DNA of 64,000 bases from Rhytidiadelphus loreus (taxonomy: Eukaryota > Streptophyta > Bryopsida > Hypnales > Hylocomiaceae), in NCBI GenBank assembly GCA_947034895.1, contig OX344762.1:80098981-80162980 (forward strand), given 5' to 3'. The notes beneath the pieces are model-generated. The model searched no databases, was not told the origin of the DNA, and saw nothing but the letters and a program-made list of their open reading frames with translations. The position numbers were made by a program, and so were the translations under genes. Of the stretch, positions 1 to 9,841 are shown piece after piece. Each line of letters opens with the position of its first letter. The stretch's first letter is position 1.

Positions 1-657
1 TGGTCCCCTTGACCTTAGATAGCTGGTTTTTTGCTCATAACTTTTGCATCGTGTGTCCATCTTCTATGAAACTTGAAATGAAGGTACATGTGGTAGTTTC
101 AGATGTTGAGTACTTTTTAAGGCTTTTTTTATAGTTATTCTACTATTTTTAAATTGCCCCCGATTGGATGTCTACCATGGCCATTTTGAAGGGTTTTAGC
201 ACTATTTTCCACCCAAAAATACGAATTTGAAGCTCAAAATTGGTATACTAGAACTTCTACTAAAGTTACACAACCTTACCAAAGATTTTCTAAAAATAGA
301 TAATTTTCCATCTGCCACATGTGCTCAAAGTGCACTACCTTTGCGCAAGTGTAGAGAACACAATTTTATTTTTCCAATAGTGAAAATTAGTGAAAAGGAG
401 TATCTATAAGTTAGAAAAAATAGATTTTTTTTTGAATTTTTTGAATTTTTTTACTGTTTCTTAAGAATTAAATTTCAAACTGTCTATTTTCTTGCATTTT
501 TCAACCCTCTTTGACCGTGCATAACTCTTAGAGAATAAAAAATTTAGGTCTGAATTTTTGCACATACCATTTTTTTAATGCTGTACACATTATTCATATT
601 TTGTGTACCATTTTCAAAGTACCTAGTTCGAACCACAAAAGTGACATCTAGGACAGG
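1..657. other. AT-rich DNA without a gene
   Basis: No reading frame with protein-like composition is visible on either strand. The style of sequence (long A and T runs, phrases such as ataactttt followed by a short GC patch) recalls the AT-rich blocks at 47.6, 53.6 and 61.7 kb, but I could not align it convincingly by eye. It may be the interior of an old non-autonomous transposon. Confidence 0.5.
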
Positions 658-735
658 TATAGATTTCAACAATCTTGAATTTATATAGATTTCAGAAATC
701 TAGGATCTCTATAGATTTCAAGCGGTGTATTTTGA
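658..735 (+). repeat. 26-bp tandem repeat, about three copies
   Basis: The phrase TATAGATTTCA begins near 658, 684 and 710, giving a 26-bp period, and a looser fourth TGTAGATTTCA occurs near 761. The copies differ between the shared phrases. No coding role is apparent. Confidence 0.6.
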
Positions 736-1225
736 ACTACAGAAGTGCCATCTATGACTCATGTAGATTTCAGACATTTAAAAATGATGAAGTTCTAAGA
801 AATCTAGGTGTGAATCTAGGACATTTGAACATTTTAGACTACCCGGTCGAAATTGAAAAAATTGCCAAAGTCAGCGGTGCTAGTTTGTGAGCCTGCGAGC
901 ATGATGAGATTTCAAGCGGTGAGCAAGATTCTACGAGCGTTAAGTTCAAAAATTTAAAGAAGTACTAAAAAATTAAGAATATTGCTAAAAATAAAAATCC
1001 ATCTGAAATTTTTGATCAAAATCTTCTATTTTTAGTGGATTATCGTATCTATTACTATAGACCTATTGCCGTGAACCTATTACCGTGGTTTTGTAGAATT
1101 CAAATGAAAATCAAAATTTCCAATGTTTCTTAAAATATTAGAAGTAGAAATTATAACAATCATGAACTCAATTGATGTGAAAGATGAATGGAGATGGAAA
1201 TAAGTTCATATAGAATAATGATTGA
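736..1225. other. AT-rich DNA without a gene
   Basis: Nothing recognisable is seen. Frames are short and of low-complexity composition. Confidence 0.45.
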
Positions 1226-1700
1226 TTACGATCTTATAGCAACAAGGGTCCTCTTAGGATTGAATGGTTGATGGGAGGGTACTAATAATTTTCTCTTAAT
1301 GCATTGTTGTTAGACTTGTTTCGATTTTAGAAAAAAAACATGGTTGATAATAATTATTTTTATATCTAATGATCTTTATCACATTGAATTTTATTTTAGT
1401 TGAACATTATCTTATAGCATCATGGATCTTCTCCAAGTCAATGAAAGGGTATCAATACTTCCGTCTTGATTTGTAAGTCTGTAGACTTGTTTAGATTTTC
1501 GAAACAAAAATTTGTTCATAACAAATAATTCATTATATGTAGAAATAGCTTAGGTGAAGCAAATTTCATTTTTGTTGGTCACTATTTTGTAGTAGCATGG
1601 ATCTTCTTAGGGCTGATGGAAGGTATTTGTACGTTTGTCTTAATGAGCGTATAACTGAGCTTGTTCAAAATTTGAAAGAAAATTTTTGGTTTATTGTCGT
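1226..1700 (+). repeat. degenerate tandem repeat, 177-bp period, three copies
   Basis: A phrase of the form (C)TTATAGCAxCAxGGxTCxTCT begins near 1,232, 1,409 and 1,586, so the spacing is 177 bp twice. Each copy continues with a GATGG/AATG phrase and then a GACTTGTTxxGATTTT-like stretch. The copies are strongly diverged. This may be the remnant of a satellite array with a nucleosome-length unit. Confidence 0.55.
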
Positions 1701-2190
1701 ATGTGCTATTTAAAATATCATGGTTATAAATCAATTGTTTAGCGTTCACATAAAAGCACAATATTCAAAATTCCTAGGTGTCAATAATATTTGAGCTACT
1801 AACAATGTCATGAACCCCTATAAGGTCTTAGTTAGTATAGATCCATTTTTCAAATCGTCAAGGTGTGATATAAATTGCAATTTTTTCTTTTCTATGATGG
1901 AATCTCATTGTGTGTAGAATTTGTTAATGTAAGAGTCTAAGTCTGTGACGATTTGAAATTATTGTTCCATCTTCAAAAGATAGACTAAGTAAAGAAATTA
2001 ATATCAAATATCAAATATGATTCAAATGTCTACTTCAGCCTACATTTCATTCTTGAAATAGGATTATATATCAAATAGGGTATTGGAAAATCTCTTGATT
2101 TAAAAAAAATGAATTTGATTCTCCGAAGGATCCCTAGAAGTGCCATATCATTTGAATATTGCGAATAATTGAATAAGTACTTTAGAAATC
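1701..2190. other. AT-rich DNA without a gene
   Basis: No coding frame, repeat or RNA gene is seen. Confidence 0.4.
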
Positions 2191-2192
2191 AA

Positions 2193-2241
2193 AGTGACCA
2201 CGTTTTGGTCACTAAGGAAGTTAACCCTTTAGTGACCGTGG
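2193..2241. mobile_element. piggyBac-like termini around a TTAA
   Basis: A TTAA at 2,221-2,224 is followed by CCCTTTAGTGACC and preceded by GGTCACTAAGGAAG, so near-matching ends face away from each other across the TTAA. An AGTGACC/GGTCACT hairpin lies just to the left. Known family fact: piggyBac-type elements insert at TTAA and carry ends beginning CCC. The match to TTAACCCTTAAAGGACC at 47,562 is seen by eye. That this is a transposon end or footprint is inference. Confidence 0.35.
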
Positions 2242-3650
2242 TTGATTTGAGGGGCGGGCCTAGTTTTTCTAGAAACTGAATTTTGTGTCCATTGCAAAGA
2301 TGCAGTCTTATATCAAACCGTACAAGGTGTTTCCATAAGGGAGATTCTTCAACCTAACAAAATATGAAACTCATCCAATGGTACAAATTGCTATAAATGA
2401 GGTAGGAGGTTCACAAATCAACCAATTCAAGGCTAAAATTGAAATTTGGGAAGTGAAACATTTTTAAATATTTTGTAGTAAATTTCCCTCAACAGACAAG
2501 TAGAATAGACATCTAACTGAAGTCACTTCCTATTTTTTCAAGCTTTGTAAAATTAGTTACAAATTCTTGAAGTTCACAAAAAATGGTCATCAAAACAAAA
2601 CCCCTTCTAAAATGGGTACATTGAAATGTACCTCTAAATCATGTTTGCTTCTAGAGCCTTGCTGGAGTTTGAGTTGCTTTCCTTAATTCTCAAAAATCAA
2701 TGCCTTAAATGACCCTTTACAATTTATGCTACATAAATACCGATGCATAAGTTTATTGTGGACATTTATGAGGTTACAAAGCAACCCTTATGCCTTTTGT
2801 ATTTTTTGTATTTTGGTTGAAGATTTCCCGTGTGAGTTGGTAAATACCTCGATCTTCTGAAGTACATTTTAAATGATTGATTAAGAATAAGTAGAACTCC
2901 TAATCCTCTCCAATTAAGCAAATTCTTCCCCCTTCCATAACTAAGCATAATATACATGTTGTAATCGTTGATTTAATTTGTAGGCAGTGCACGAGTGCAT
3001 GATCGTTGTGAGATTTGAATAAGAGTTAATGTACATATGGCCTATTTTGAGTATGTTGCCAGTCCCTTTCATGTTTGTCCATCAGTGCCAAGTGCAAATG
3101 ATCCAAATATTTTGGAAGTTCATTTTAGCATTCGAAATCCAATTTTGGAAATGATTGATTATGATTTTGATGTTCCTAATTTTTTTCCATGCCCATCCCA
3201 AATCTTTATTTTCTAGGATTGAGGATTCATAGAAACGTGCCTCAAATATCCTAGAGCTTGTTCAATATTGTACAACTTCCTTGAATTTAGGAAAAAGGGC
3301 TTTTGGGTGAATTGATTGAAAAAACTAGGGTTGATTTAAGGTCGACAATGTGTGTTCTAAGAACACCCCTCTTCTTCAAACCACCCCTATTTTTAAGTGC
3401 AAAATAGAGATGGGGTGATTCTTCAACGAAGCACTGAGCTTTATCAATTGAATTCATCGCCTGGAGGAAAAATTATTTTTGTATTGCAAGAGTGAATCAT
3501 TGTCTTAGATTTCCTCACATTTCTGTACAAGTTGCAAGTGGACGTATTTTGGGAGACCTATGTCTACGAGTACGTGCTTATATCTTCTATCTTTGCTAAT
3601 TTATAAGTAATTCAAAAACGCTTAGAAAAATACGAAACTACTTGTGTTAG
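2242..3650. other. AT-rich DNA without a gene
   Basis: The longest frame is a 63-codon minus-strand one at 2,766-2,957 with no recognisable motif. No repeat or RNA gene was identified. Confidence 0.4.
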
Positions 3651-4300
3651 GTTGCACATGTATTTTTCTTTTTGTGAACAACTCCATTTTTTATTTCTTT
3701 CCATGGATGCGTATGGAAAAAGGCAGAGCTGCCCTTCACTGGTCCCTTTTAAGCTTGCTTTTAAGTCTCATTCTTTTAACCCTAAATTGATGCTTAATCA
3801 TGATTTCTTTGGGGCAGCTTTGTGTGGTGTGCGCAGGTTCGTGGGAGGCTCGGGTATGCTTCGTGAGGCGCGTGCAGGTTCGGAGGAGCTCCGTACCAAC
3901 TTGGCGGCTCGATGCAAGTTCGGGTTAGGTTCGGTTATCGGGAGGTTCGGTTATCGGGAGGTTCGGTTGGTCGTCTTCTCCGTGGGCCAGGGTTTCGCTC
4001 CAGTTTGCTGCCATTTCTCGTGTTTGTCTTCCTGTTGCGCCTTCTTTGAATTTTGTTTGTTGCTGCTCTTTCTTTTGTAAAATCTTGTCCTTGCGCCTCC
4101 ATTTTGCCTTCCTTCCTTCTACAGTTTCCCTCCTCTACATCTAGTATCACATATTGCATTGATTTCGCGTTTGAAGCAGTCGGCGACTGAGGCGTTCGTC
4201 GGGGCGTTCGTCGAGGAGTTCGGTGGGGCGAGGCGTGTTTGTTGAGGAGTTTGGTGGGGTGACGCGTGTTTGTTGAATTTCTGCAGCTGTTACCTTGTCA
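3651..4300. repeat. GC-rich patch with short GGTTCGG repeats
   Basis: Base composition shifts to GC-rich at about 3,820. GGTTCGGTTATCGGGA occurs twice head to tail near 3,928-3,965, with a third partial copy, and GTTCGTCG/GGAGTTxGGTGGGG phrases repeat at 4,190-4,280. A 142-codon plus-strand frame covers part of this but is Phe/Cys/Arg-rich without a domain and looks like a chance frame through the repeats. Confidence 0.4.
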
Positions 4301-4588
4301 ACTGCTGAAGGTATGGTTTTCTATATCGTCTTCAGATTCATGTGTCGTTTTGATCATTCGAAAGTTCCGTATTGTCTACTAGTTTTTTTTCTTGACATGT
4401 TAGAACCTTTCTCTTGCCTTTGCACATGACACTCTTATGCTTAGCATTTCTTCGAGTCACTCATAACTTACAAGCCGACCCAATAGGAACAGAAATTATG
4501 GATTGTGTTCTGATAGCATAGTATCATATGATGTAACGTTAGTAGTAGTGTATGGGTTTGTGTTTGACGTGTTGATTGCAGTCAGTAC

Positions 4589-4696
4589 TGTGTCTCTACT
4601 TGTTGCGTAGTTTTCCAGTGACATTGTGTCTCTACTGGTTGCGTAGTTTTCCATTGACATTGTGTTTGTACTGGTTGCGTAGTTTCCCATTTATAT
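4589..4696 (+). repeat. 36-bp tandem repeat, three copies
   Basis: Units start at 4,589, 4,625 and 4,661, each beginning TGTGT and containing GGTTGCGTAGTTTTCC or a one-base variant. Read in one frame it gives a 12-residue hydrophobic repeat, but there is no gene context, so I call it a minisatellite. Repeats of GTTTGTGATTTCAAxTTGTCAT follow at about 4,735-4,792. Confidence 0.7.
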
Positions 4697-4989
4697 TCTC
4701 ATGCTTGCATTGCTCGTGTGTTCAATTGTCATGTTTGCAGTTTGTGATTTCAAATTGTCATGCCTTGCAGAGTTTGTGATTTCAATTGTCATCCTGGCAT
4801 TGTCTATTGCAGGGAATGCGAAGAACGCCGAATTCAGTTTGCTTTCATTGGCGTCACGACATTGGAGTAGGATTTGCAATCGTGCTTCCACAGCAATTTG
4901 AGGTGCGCGATTGAGGTAAGCTGCTTGCAAATCCTACGCCAAACTCGTGAATCTTGCGGAAATTTAGAAGAGGCACCTGTAACCGCGCA

Positions 4990-5400
4990 GTGTATGTAGC
5001 GACAGCCATGGTTCAGACTGCGCAGTTTGAAGTGTTCTAGCGTCCCCGAAATGGACCGGAGTTGTCGACGTAGTAATTTCTGAGAACATTAGGTATAACA
5101 GTTTCAGACCGCGCAGTCTGAAGTGATGAACTGTCCCGAAAATGACCTGGACTAAATGCAGATCAAATCTGTCAAGTTAGTTTAGATACAGATTCAGACC
5201 GCGCAGTCTGAAGTGATGCAAGGCTCCGAAAATGTCCTAGACAAACTGCTGATCAAATTATGTCATGTTATTCTAGATATAGGATCAGACCGCGCGGTCA
5301 AAAGTGATAAAACGTCTACAGAATGTCAAGGACGAATTGTTGATCAAATTAGTCCATGTTGGTCTAGATACTGGTTCAGACCGCGCGGTCTAAACTGGTC
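4990..5400 (+). repeat. 90-91 bp tandem array, each unit carrying the palindrome
   Basis: Palindrome copies start at 5,012, 5,103, 5,193, 5,284 and 5,375, so the spacing is 90-91 bp. Between them, phrases such as CCGAAAATG and GATCAAATxxGTCAxGTTxxTxTAGATA recur in register. The first three copies have the variant core CCGCGCAGTC (or CTGCGCAGTT); the last two have the symmetric CCGCGCGGTC. This is a genuine tandem array and not just scattered sites. Confidence 0.8.
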
Positions 5401-5431
5401 CCCCGGCCATAAAATAGATGGGAACGGTCCG

Positions 5432-6392
5432 TTTAGACCGGGCGGCCAGAAGATTTCCTCAGTGGTAAATGCGATCATGTCATGTTGTCAAGACTGATCC
5501 ATTACCGACGCCTCTAATTATGTAGACCCATTGCCATGGGGTCTGCACTATATCAATGGGCACGTCTGAGTAATAACCGAATGTTGGTAGATTCAGACCG
5601 TGCGGTCTAAACCATACCCAAATATGCATCTAGAATAGAAGGCCTCTCCATGTTCATCTAATCACGCACCATGAATGAGCAATACACATGGATCACTCAG
5701 CCTCCTAGAAACCTAACACTTTTAGTATTGTAGGATCGATTCAAGAGTGATTGGATACAAAGTAAAAGGAACTAGACGCCACGATGGCTGGTAGCATTGT
5801 GCAGAGCCTCCAAAGGAGTAAATCTGACCGCACGGTCAGATCCTCGACGGATGACGAATAAAGGACCTACACCAATCCCTGCCCAAGATAACAGAAGTAA
5901 TGGTTGTCGACCCTGCGATCAGTATCTGTTAATTCTCGCCGCATACGTGGTAGACTAAGGAATGACAGGATCAGACCGCGCGGTCCGATCTAATAGATGA
6001 AGGACTGTTCCAGGTGATGGGCGAGACGAGATTAATGTCGTTCGTAGGGTCCCTCAGCGAGGAGCATCGTCATCAGCCGAATAGAAAGGGAAGGCGTTTT
6101 AGACCGCGCGGTCAAAACCTCGAGCAACAGTCATTGTAGAAATACCGTCATGCTGGCCTGGTCTGTCTAGGCTATGAATTGTGTCCCTGGTTTAGACCGC
6201 GCGGTCAAAACCACGCCATGGACTCAACATAGCATGAAGGAGTATCGTCCTATCAGAAGTACGCTAGAATGCAATAGATCGTCAACGACCGTAGGAAATG
6301 AATCCTCAACTCGTTAGTGCATCGCATGACCACTGCATGCTGGGCGTGTAGCAATCTCCTGAGTCGTCCAATTTAGACCGCGCGGTCTAATT
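5432..6392. repeat. scattered palindrome copies, core GACCGCGCGGTC
   Basis: Seven copies lie at about 5,432, 5,592, 5,822, 5,969, 6,096, 6,189 and 6,371. The typical form is TTCAGACCGCGCGGTCTGAA. Flanks often change together to keep symmetry (5,822: ATCTGACCGCACGGTCAGAT), while the single-copy DNA between sites is unrelated. The spacing is irregular (90-230 bp). No gene is seen in this stretch. Confidence 0.8.
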
Positions 6393-6564
6393 TGAAGTAC
6401 TGCTTGTGGACAGTGGCATGGAGTCATTCCTGGAGAGCAGTCTGCCGCTTGCGGGCTACTTGAGGCCCATCTCGCCTGACTGAATCCACGAGTCCTGGAA
6501 GCTGCACATCGAAAAGAAATTCCCCTTGGAGTTCGTCATGTCCAAGTCATTGTGGACGATCGAA

Positions 6565-6921
6565 CTAAATTTCCTGATGGGCTCCCCCATCTTCAATCTG
6601 GAGCTGGGATTCACGAAGACGGGGGATCCTCGATGGAAATCCTTCTCCACTTTGGTACTCGTGAATGTCCATGTGATGAGGGAGGCCATTCTCGTCGACG
6701 TGGTGAATGCCAGTAATAATGCATTCGGAGTCATCGCCATCCGTGTAGAAAATGAGATGACCTTCTGTAGCAAACGCCTCATGAAGAATTATGCGTCCGT
6801 CCCTCGTGCATATCAACTCTTGATGGCCGAAACCCAATCGCACTGCGAAGCCGTCTCTAGTGACTTCCACGAGACCGGAAAGGTAGCCAACTCGTACGTC
6901 GCCAAAGCGTTTGCCATTCAC
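6565..6921 (-). CDS. possible antisense exon, unknown protein
   Basis: A minus-strand frame of about 118 codons has a well-mixed, globular-looking composition (segments such as VRVGYLSGLVEVTRDGFAVR and GHLIFYTDGDDSE). It ends at a TAG next to a plus-strand frame that is open over much the same bases. The two frames are in codon register, so one is the shadow of the other. I slightly favour the minus strand because its residue mix is less skewed. No family is recognised. Alternatively this is an upstream plus-strand exon of the gene that follows. Confidence 0.25.
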   Translation of the reverse strand: MNGKRFGDVRVGYLSGLVEVTRDGFAVRLGFGHQELICTRDGRIILHEAFATEGHLIFYTDGDDSECIITGIHHVDENGLPHHMDIHEYQSGEGFPSRIPRLRESQLQIEDGGAHQEI

Positions 6922-6965
6922 AACAAATCACTGAGTGTGTCGCCCTTGAATGTCTGCCAGGGTGA

Positions 6966-8099
6966 AGGAAGTCGACCAATGGCTTCGCCAGAGGGGTCCG
7001 CCAAGAATGTCGCCAAGGCGTCGGGAGCGGGAACGCGCAGCCGGCCCCCCCCTGCGTCGGCCTTGCTGGAGCGTCCAAGCGTATCGACCCACTCCCACCG
7101 GCGCGTGGACCCATCCAACGACCGCCACAGGCGACTCAGTCGGCGGCCCGAGCCACCACAGCGCCGACTTCTCGGTCTAAACAGAAGGCCGTGAAACGGA
7201 AGTCAGCGGGCCCGCCCGTGGCGACGCAAGCATCCTCGGAAGAAGATGCGGGGCGCTGGGTCCGGACGAGACGCGTGGTCGAGGAATCGCATGACACCCC
7301 CAGCTCATCGACCCACGAGGCCAACACGGAACCGGTAGAGGTGTCCGAGGAAGAGGCGCAGAAGATTGCGATCAAGAAGGTGAACGGGAAGTGGACCAAG
7401 AATCCACGAACCCTGCCCTTCGATGCCGACACCGTCCCGGCTAGCGTGTCCGTGCCCGCGGAGTACAAGCGCAATCCGCGACGCAACGTCGAGTTGGAAA
7501 CGCGGACGCGCCTCAAGGCCGAAGCGGCGGCCAACAAGGTGTTCAAGGAACTGTCCTCGTACATGTACATATTCGGTCGGGGACAATACTTCGAGTTGGA
7601 CGTGGCCGACATGGTGAATGCCGAGGAGGAGTCGGGAATCATCGTGAGGCCCCTCGAGAATGACGGCGTCTTGGCAGTCCTGGACAGGATGGTGAAGGTG
7701 AACTACGCCAAGCAAATCCTCACCGTCATGCCGGACACGCGCACCAGACCGACATGCTGGGCGGATTGCTGGAAGGCACGGCCGCTGCTCATCATCAACG
7801 GGCAACACACCTGGATGGCCGCCAAGGACATCATCTCCGGGAACACTACCGTCGACGATGAGAAGGTCGTCGCCAAAATGCACAGGTGGACGTGCGAAAT
7901 CGTGTGGTCCCAGAACAAGGACCACCTCCACGTGTTGTCCTCCAAGTGCAACGACGGAAACGTTGCGGGCCCGTACCTGTCGTCCCTGCCGGCAACACTC
8001 ATGCATGTTCGCCACCTCTGGGAAAACGCGGGCAAGCCTGCGCAACATCGGAAGAACGCGAAGGTCATCATTGAAGGGGAGGACTCGAAGGTCTATGAG
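6966..8099 (+). CDS. exon 1: basic N-terminus and ParB-like domain
   Basis: The frame begins with a Pro/Arg/Lys-rich stretch (SRSKQKAVKRKS) that could act in DNA binding or nuclear import. A globular part follows, with PLLIINGQHTWMAAKDI at about 7,780-7,830. An (I/V)xGQHxxxAA signature resembles the ParB/DGQHR fold, which in phage and bacteria is often joined to DNA methyltransferases. The exon ends in GAG at 8,097-8,099 before donor GTACGC. The ParB assignment rests on that one motif and its placement ahead of a methyltransferase-like region, so it is tentative. GC content and codon use differ sharply from the AT-rich DNA on both sides of the locus. Confidence 0.45.
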
Positions 8100-8122
8100 G
8101 TACGCACAACTTCCCTACACAT

Positions 8123-8322
8123 TTCAGACCGCGCGGTCTGAATCCCAATGATGCAATTCCGTCCCATTCCATATCGGTAGGCTCCCATTGTCCTCGTTAG
8201 GGTCGTCACCTTTCTGATTCATGGTCACTTCGGACCGCGCGGTCTGATCCCGCGATATTCAGACCTCAACGCCACTTGGTGTCGTGGATTGTTCGGGGAC
8301 AGTTCAGATCGCGCGGTCAGAT
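8123..8322. repeat. three palindrome copies inside intron 1
   Basis: Copies start at 8,123 (TTCAGACCGCGCGGTCTGAA, a perfect 20-bp palindrome), 8,230 (TCGGACCGCGCGGTCTGA) and 8,303 (TTCAGATCGCGCGGTCAGAT). The 258-bp intron between 8,100 and 8,357 is largely palindromes and their spacers. Intron 2 (9,735-9,841) has none. Confidence 0.85.
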
Positions 8323-8357
8323 CACAACACATACTCACCGCGTTGATGCGTGTCCAG

Positions 8358-9734
8358 GATTTCAAGGAGAAGGCGCACCAAAGCTTCGAGGCGGTGGGGA
8401 GCGCCAAGCACCGAAACGGGGGGGGGAGGACCTGGGACTTCGACAAGATGGGCGACCGGAAGATCGTCATGGCCTCGAATGCGACCTGGACCAGTTGGCA
8501 AGAGGTCTTCCAGAAGCACGAGTCCGGGGCGCTGCACGACATCGACACCGACGTCCCGTTCAACCAAATTCCGGACGGGAAGGGGGGCTCCAAGATCTAC
8601 AAGTTCACGGCGATCAATCACAACCAGATGAAGAACCTTCTGGGGATGGATGACGCTACCGTAGGCGAGCTCGCGAGCAGAATCCTGGAGATGCTGCCCA
8701 AGGTCTACCTGAAGAGGCCGACCAGTTGGACGGCGGCCATTCCCTTCGCCCAGTGGTGCACCAATAAGAAGCACAAGGCCGTGCTCATCTTCGAGATGAA
8801 GGAGAAGGCCGACGTCTTGGGCATCGACAAGGCCAAGGAGGTGATTTCCCAGGGGGAGGTCGTCCCTAAAGCCTGGCGGGAGTTCAAGGCGCTGCTGTGC
8901 ATTCGGGGGCACAACATGTGGGCCGCCATGCACATTGGGCAGAAGTGGCTCAGGCACCAATGTGGCTCGGGGAAGAAAACGATGGTTGCTCCCTCGGACG
9001 TCATCGCCATGATCCAGCGACTACTCACCAACAACGAACGCTGCAACACCGTCAAGAGGTGTGCGCGGGCCACGGTCTGCCGGTGGGATCGCGTGAGGAG
9101 GGTGTTCGATCCCTTTGTCTACGTGAAGCAGAAGCGCGAATGGGTGGAATACGTGGACGGACCCGCCAGCATTCGCTTCTGCGAGGTGGGGATTATGGAT
9201 TTCCGCCTGTTCCCGGCGGTCGAGAATATGGAGATTCACTATGCGTACGAGAAAATCATCAAACAAGTCGCGCGGGTCTCCCAAAATACCATGGCCAAGG
9301 GGGTCTACACGTGGATGCTCATCATGGGCGCCGAGAGGGTGGTGGGAGTGGAACAGGCGCTCGAGAAATTCTTCCCCGAGCATAACACTCGGCGCATCGG
9401 GACGTACGTGTATTCCAAGGGCAAGCCAAACTATTACACCAGGGGGAAGGACAAGGTCATGTACATTCAGCGGACCACGAAGCATTTTACGAACTCCCCA
9501 CTCGTCAATGTCGGGGAACCGATTCCCCGACTCTCGGCTGCAGAGGACAAGCCTCTGGCGACGGATGACGTCAGGTACAAGACCCGGGAGCTCTGTCGCC
9601 ACGATAACCCCTGAATCTTGACGAATCGCGAACTGCGGTACGAAGTGTACCTCCGCTTCATCGACAAGTTCTGCAGGGACCAGGGAACGGTCATGCTCGT
9701 CTTTGCGGGATCCAAGCCCGTCTCCGCGTGCTCG
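8358..9734 (+). CDS. exon 2: beta-class DNA methyltransferase-like region, one in-frame TGA
   Basis: The exon opens after acceptor CCAG in phase 0. Its second half reads like the back of an N4/N6 adenine or cytosine methyltransferase of the permuted (beta) order. A TWMLIMGAERV segment is followed by a helix, then the strand pair IGTYVYSKGKPNYYTRGKDKV (YxxR/GKD at about 9,395-9,465), and finally VMLVFAGSKPVSAC at about 9,690-9,734. In the family the last element would be motif I (FxGxG), which binds S-adenosylmethionine. A clean DPPY motif is not seen; the corresponding IMDFRLFP at about 9,190 looks degenerate, so activity is doubtful. A TGA at 9,612-9,614 interrupts the frame. An alternative reading is a lineage-specific protein of unknown fold. 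Confidence 0.4.
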
Positions 9735-9841
9735 GTAAGCTCTCCACTCCTTCCCTTTCTCGCTTCCAATGTAGAGCTCATCTTACCGTCTGAATGCGTC
9801 ATTCGGAGAATTCATGCCGTGTGCCTTGTTTGGCACTGCAG

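Noticed and set aside
4576..4779. Frame with LCLYWLRSFP repeats
   Set aside because: It is the translation of a 36-bp tandem repeat with no promoter, homology or neighbours.
5012..6392. CRISPR array
   Set aside because: The repeats are palindromes in 90-bp or irregular spacing, spacers are partly repeated, no cas genes are present and the genome is eukaryotic.
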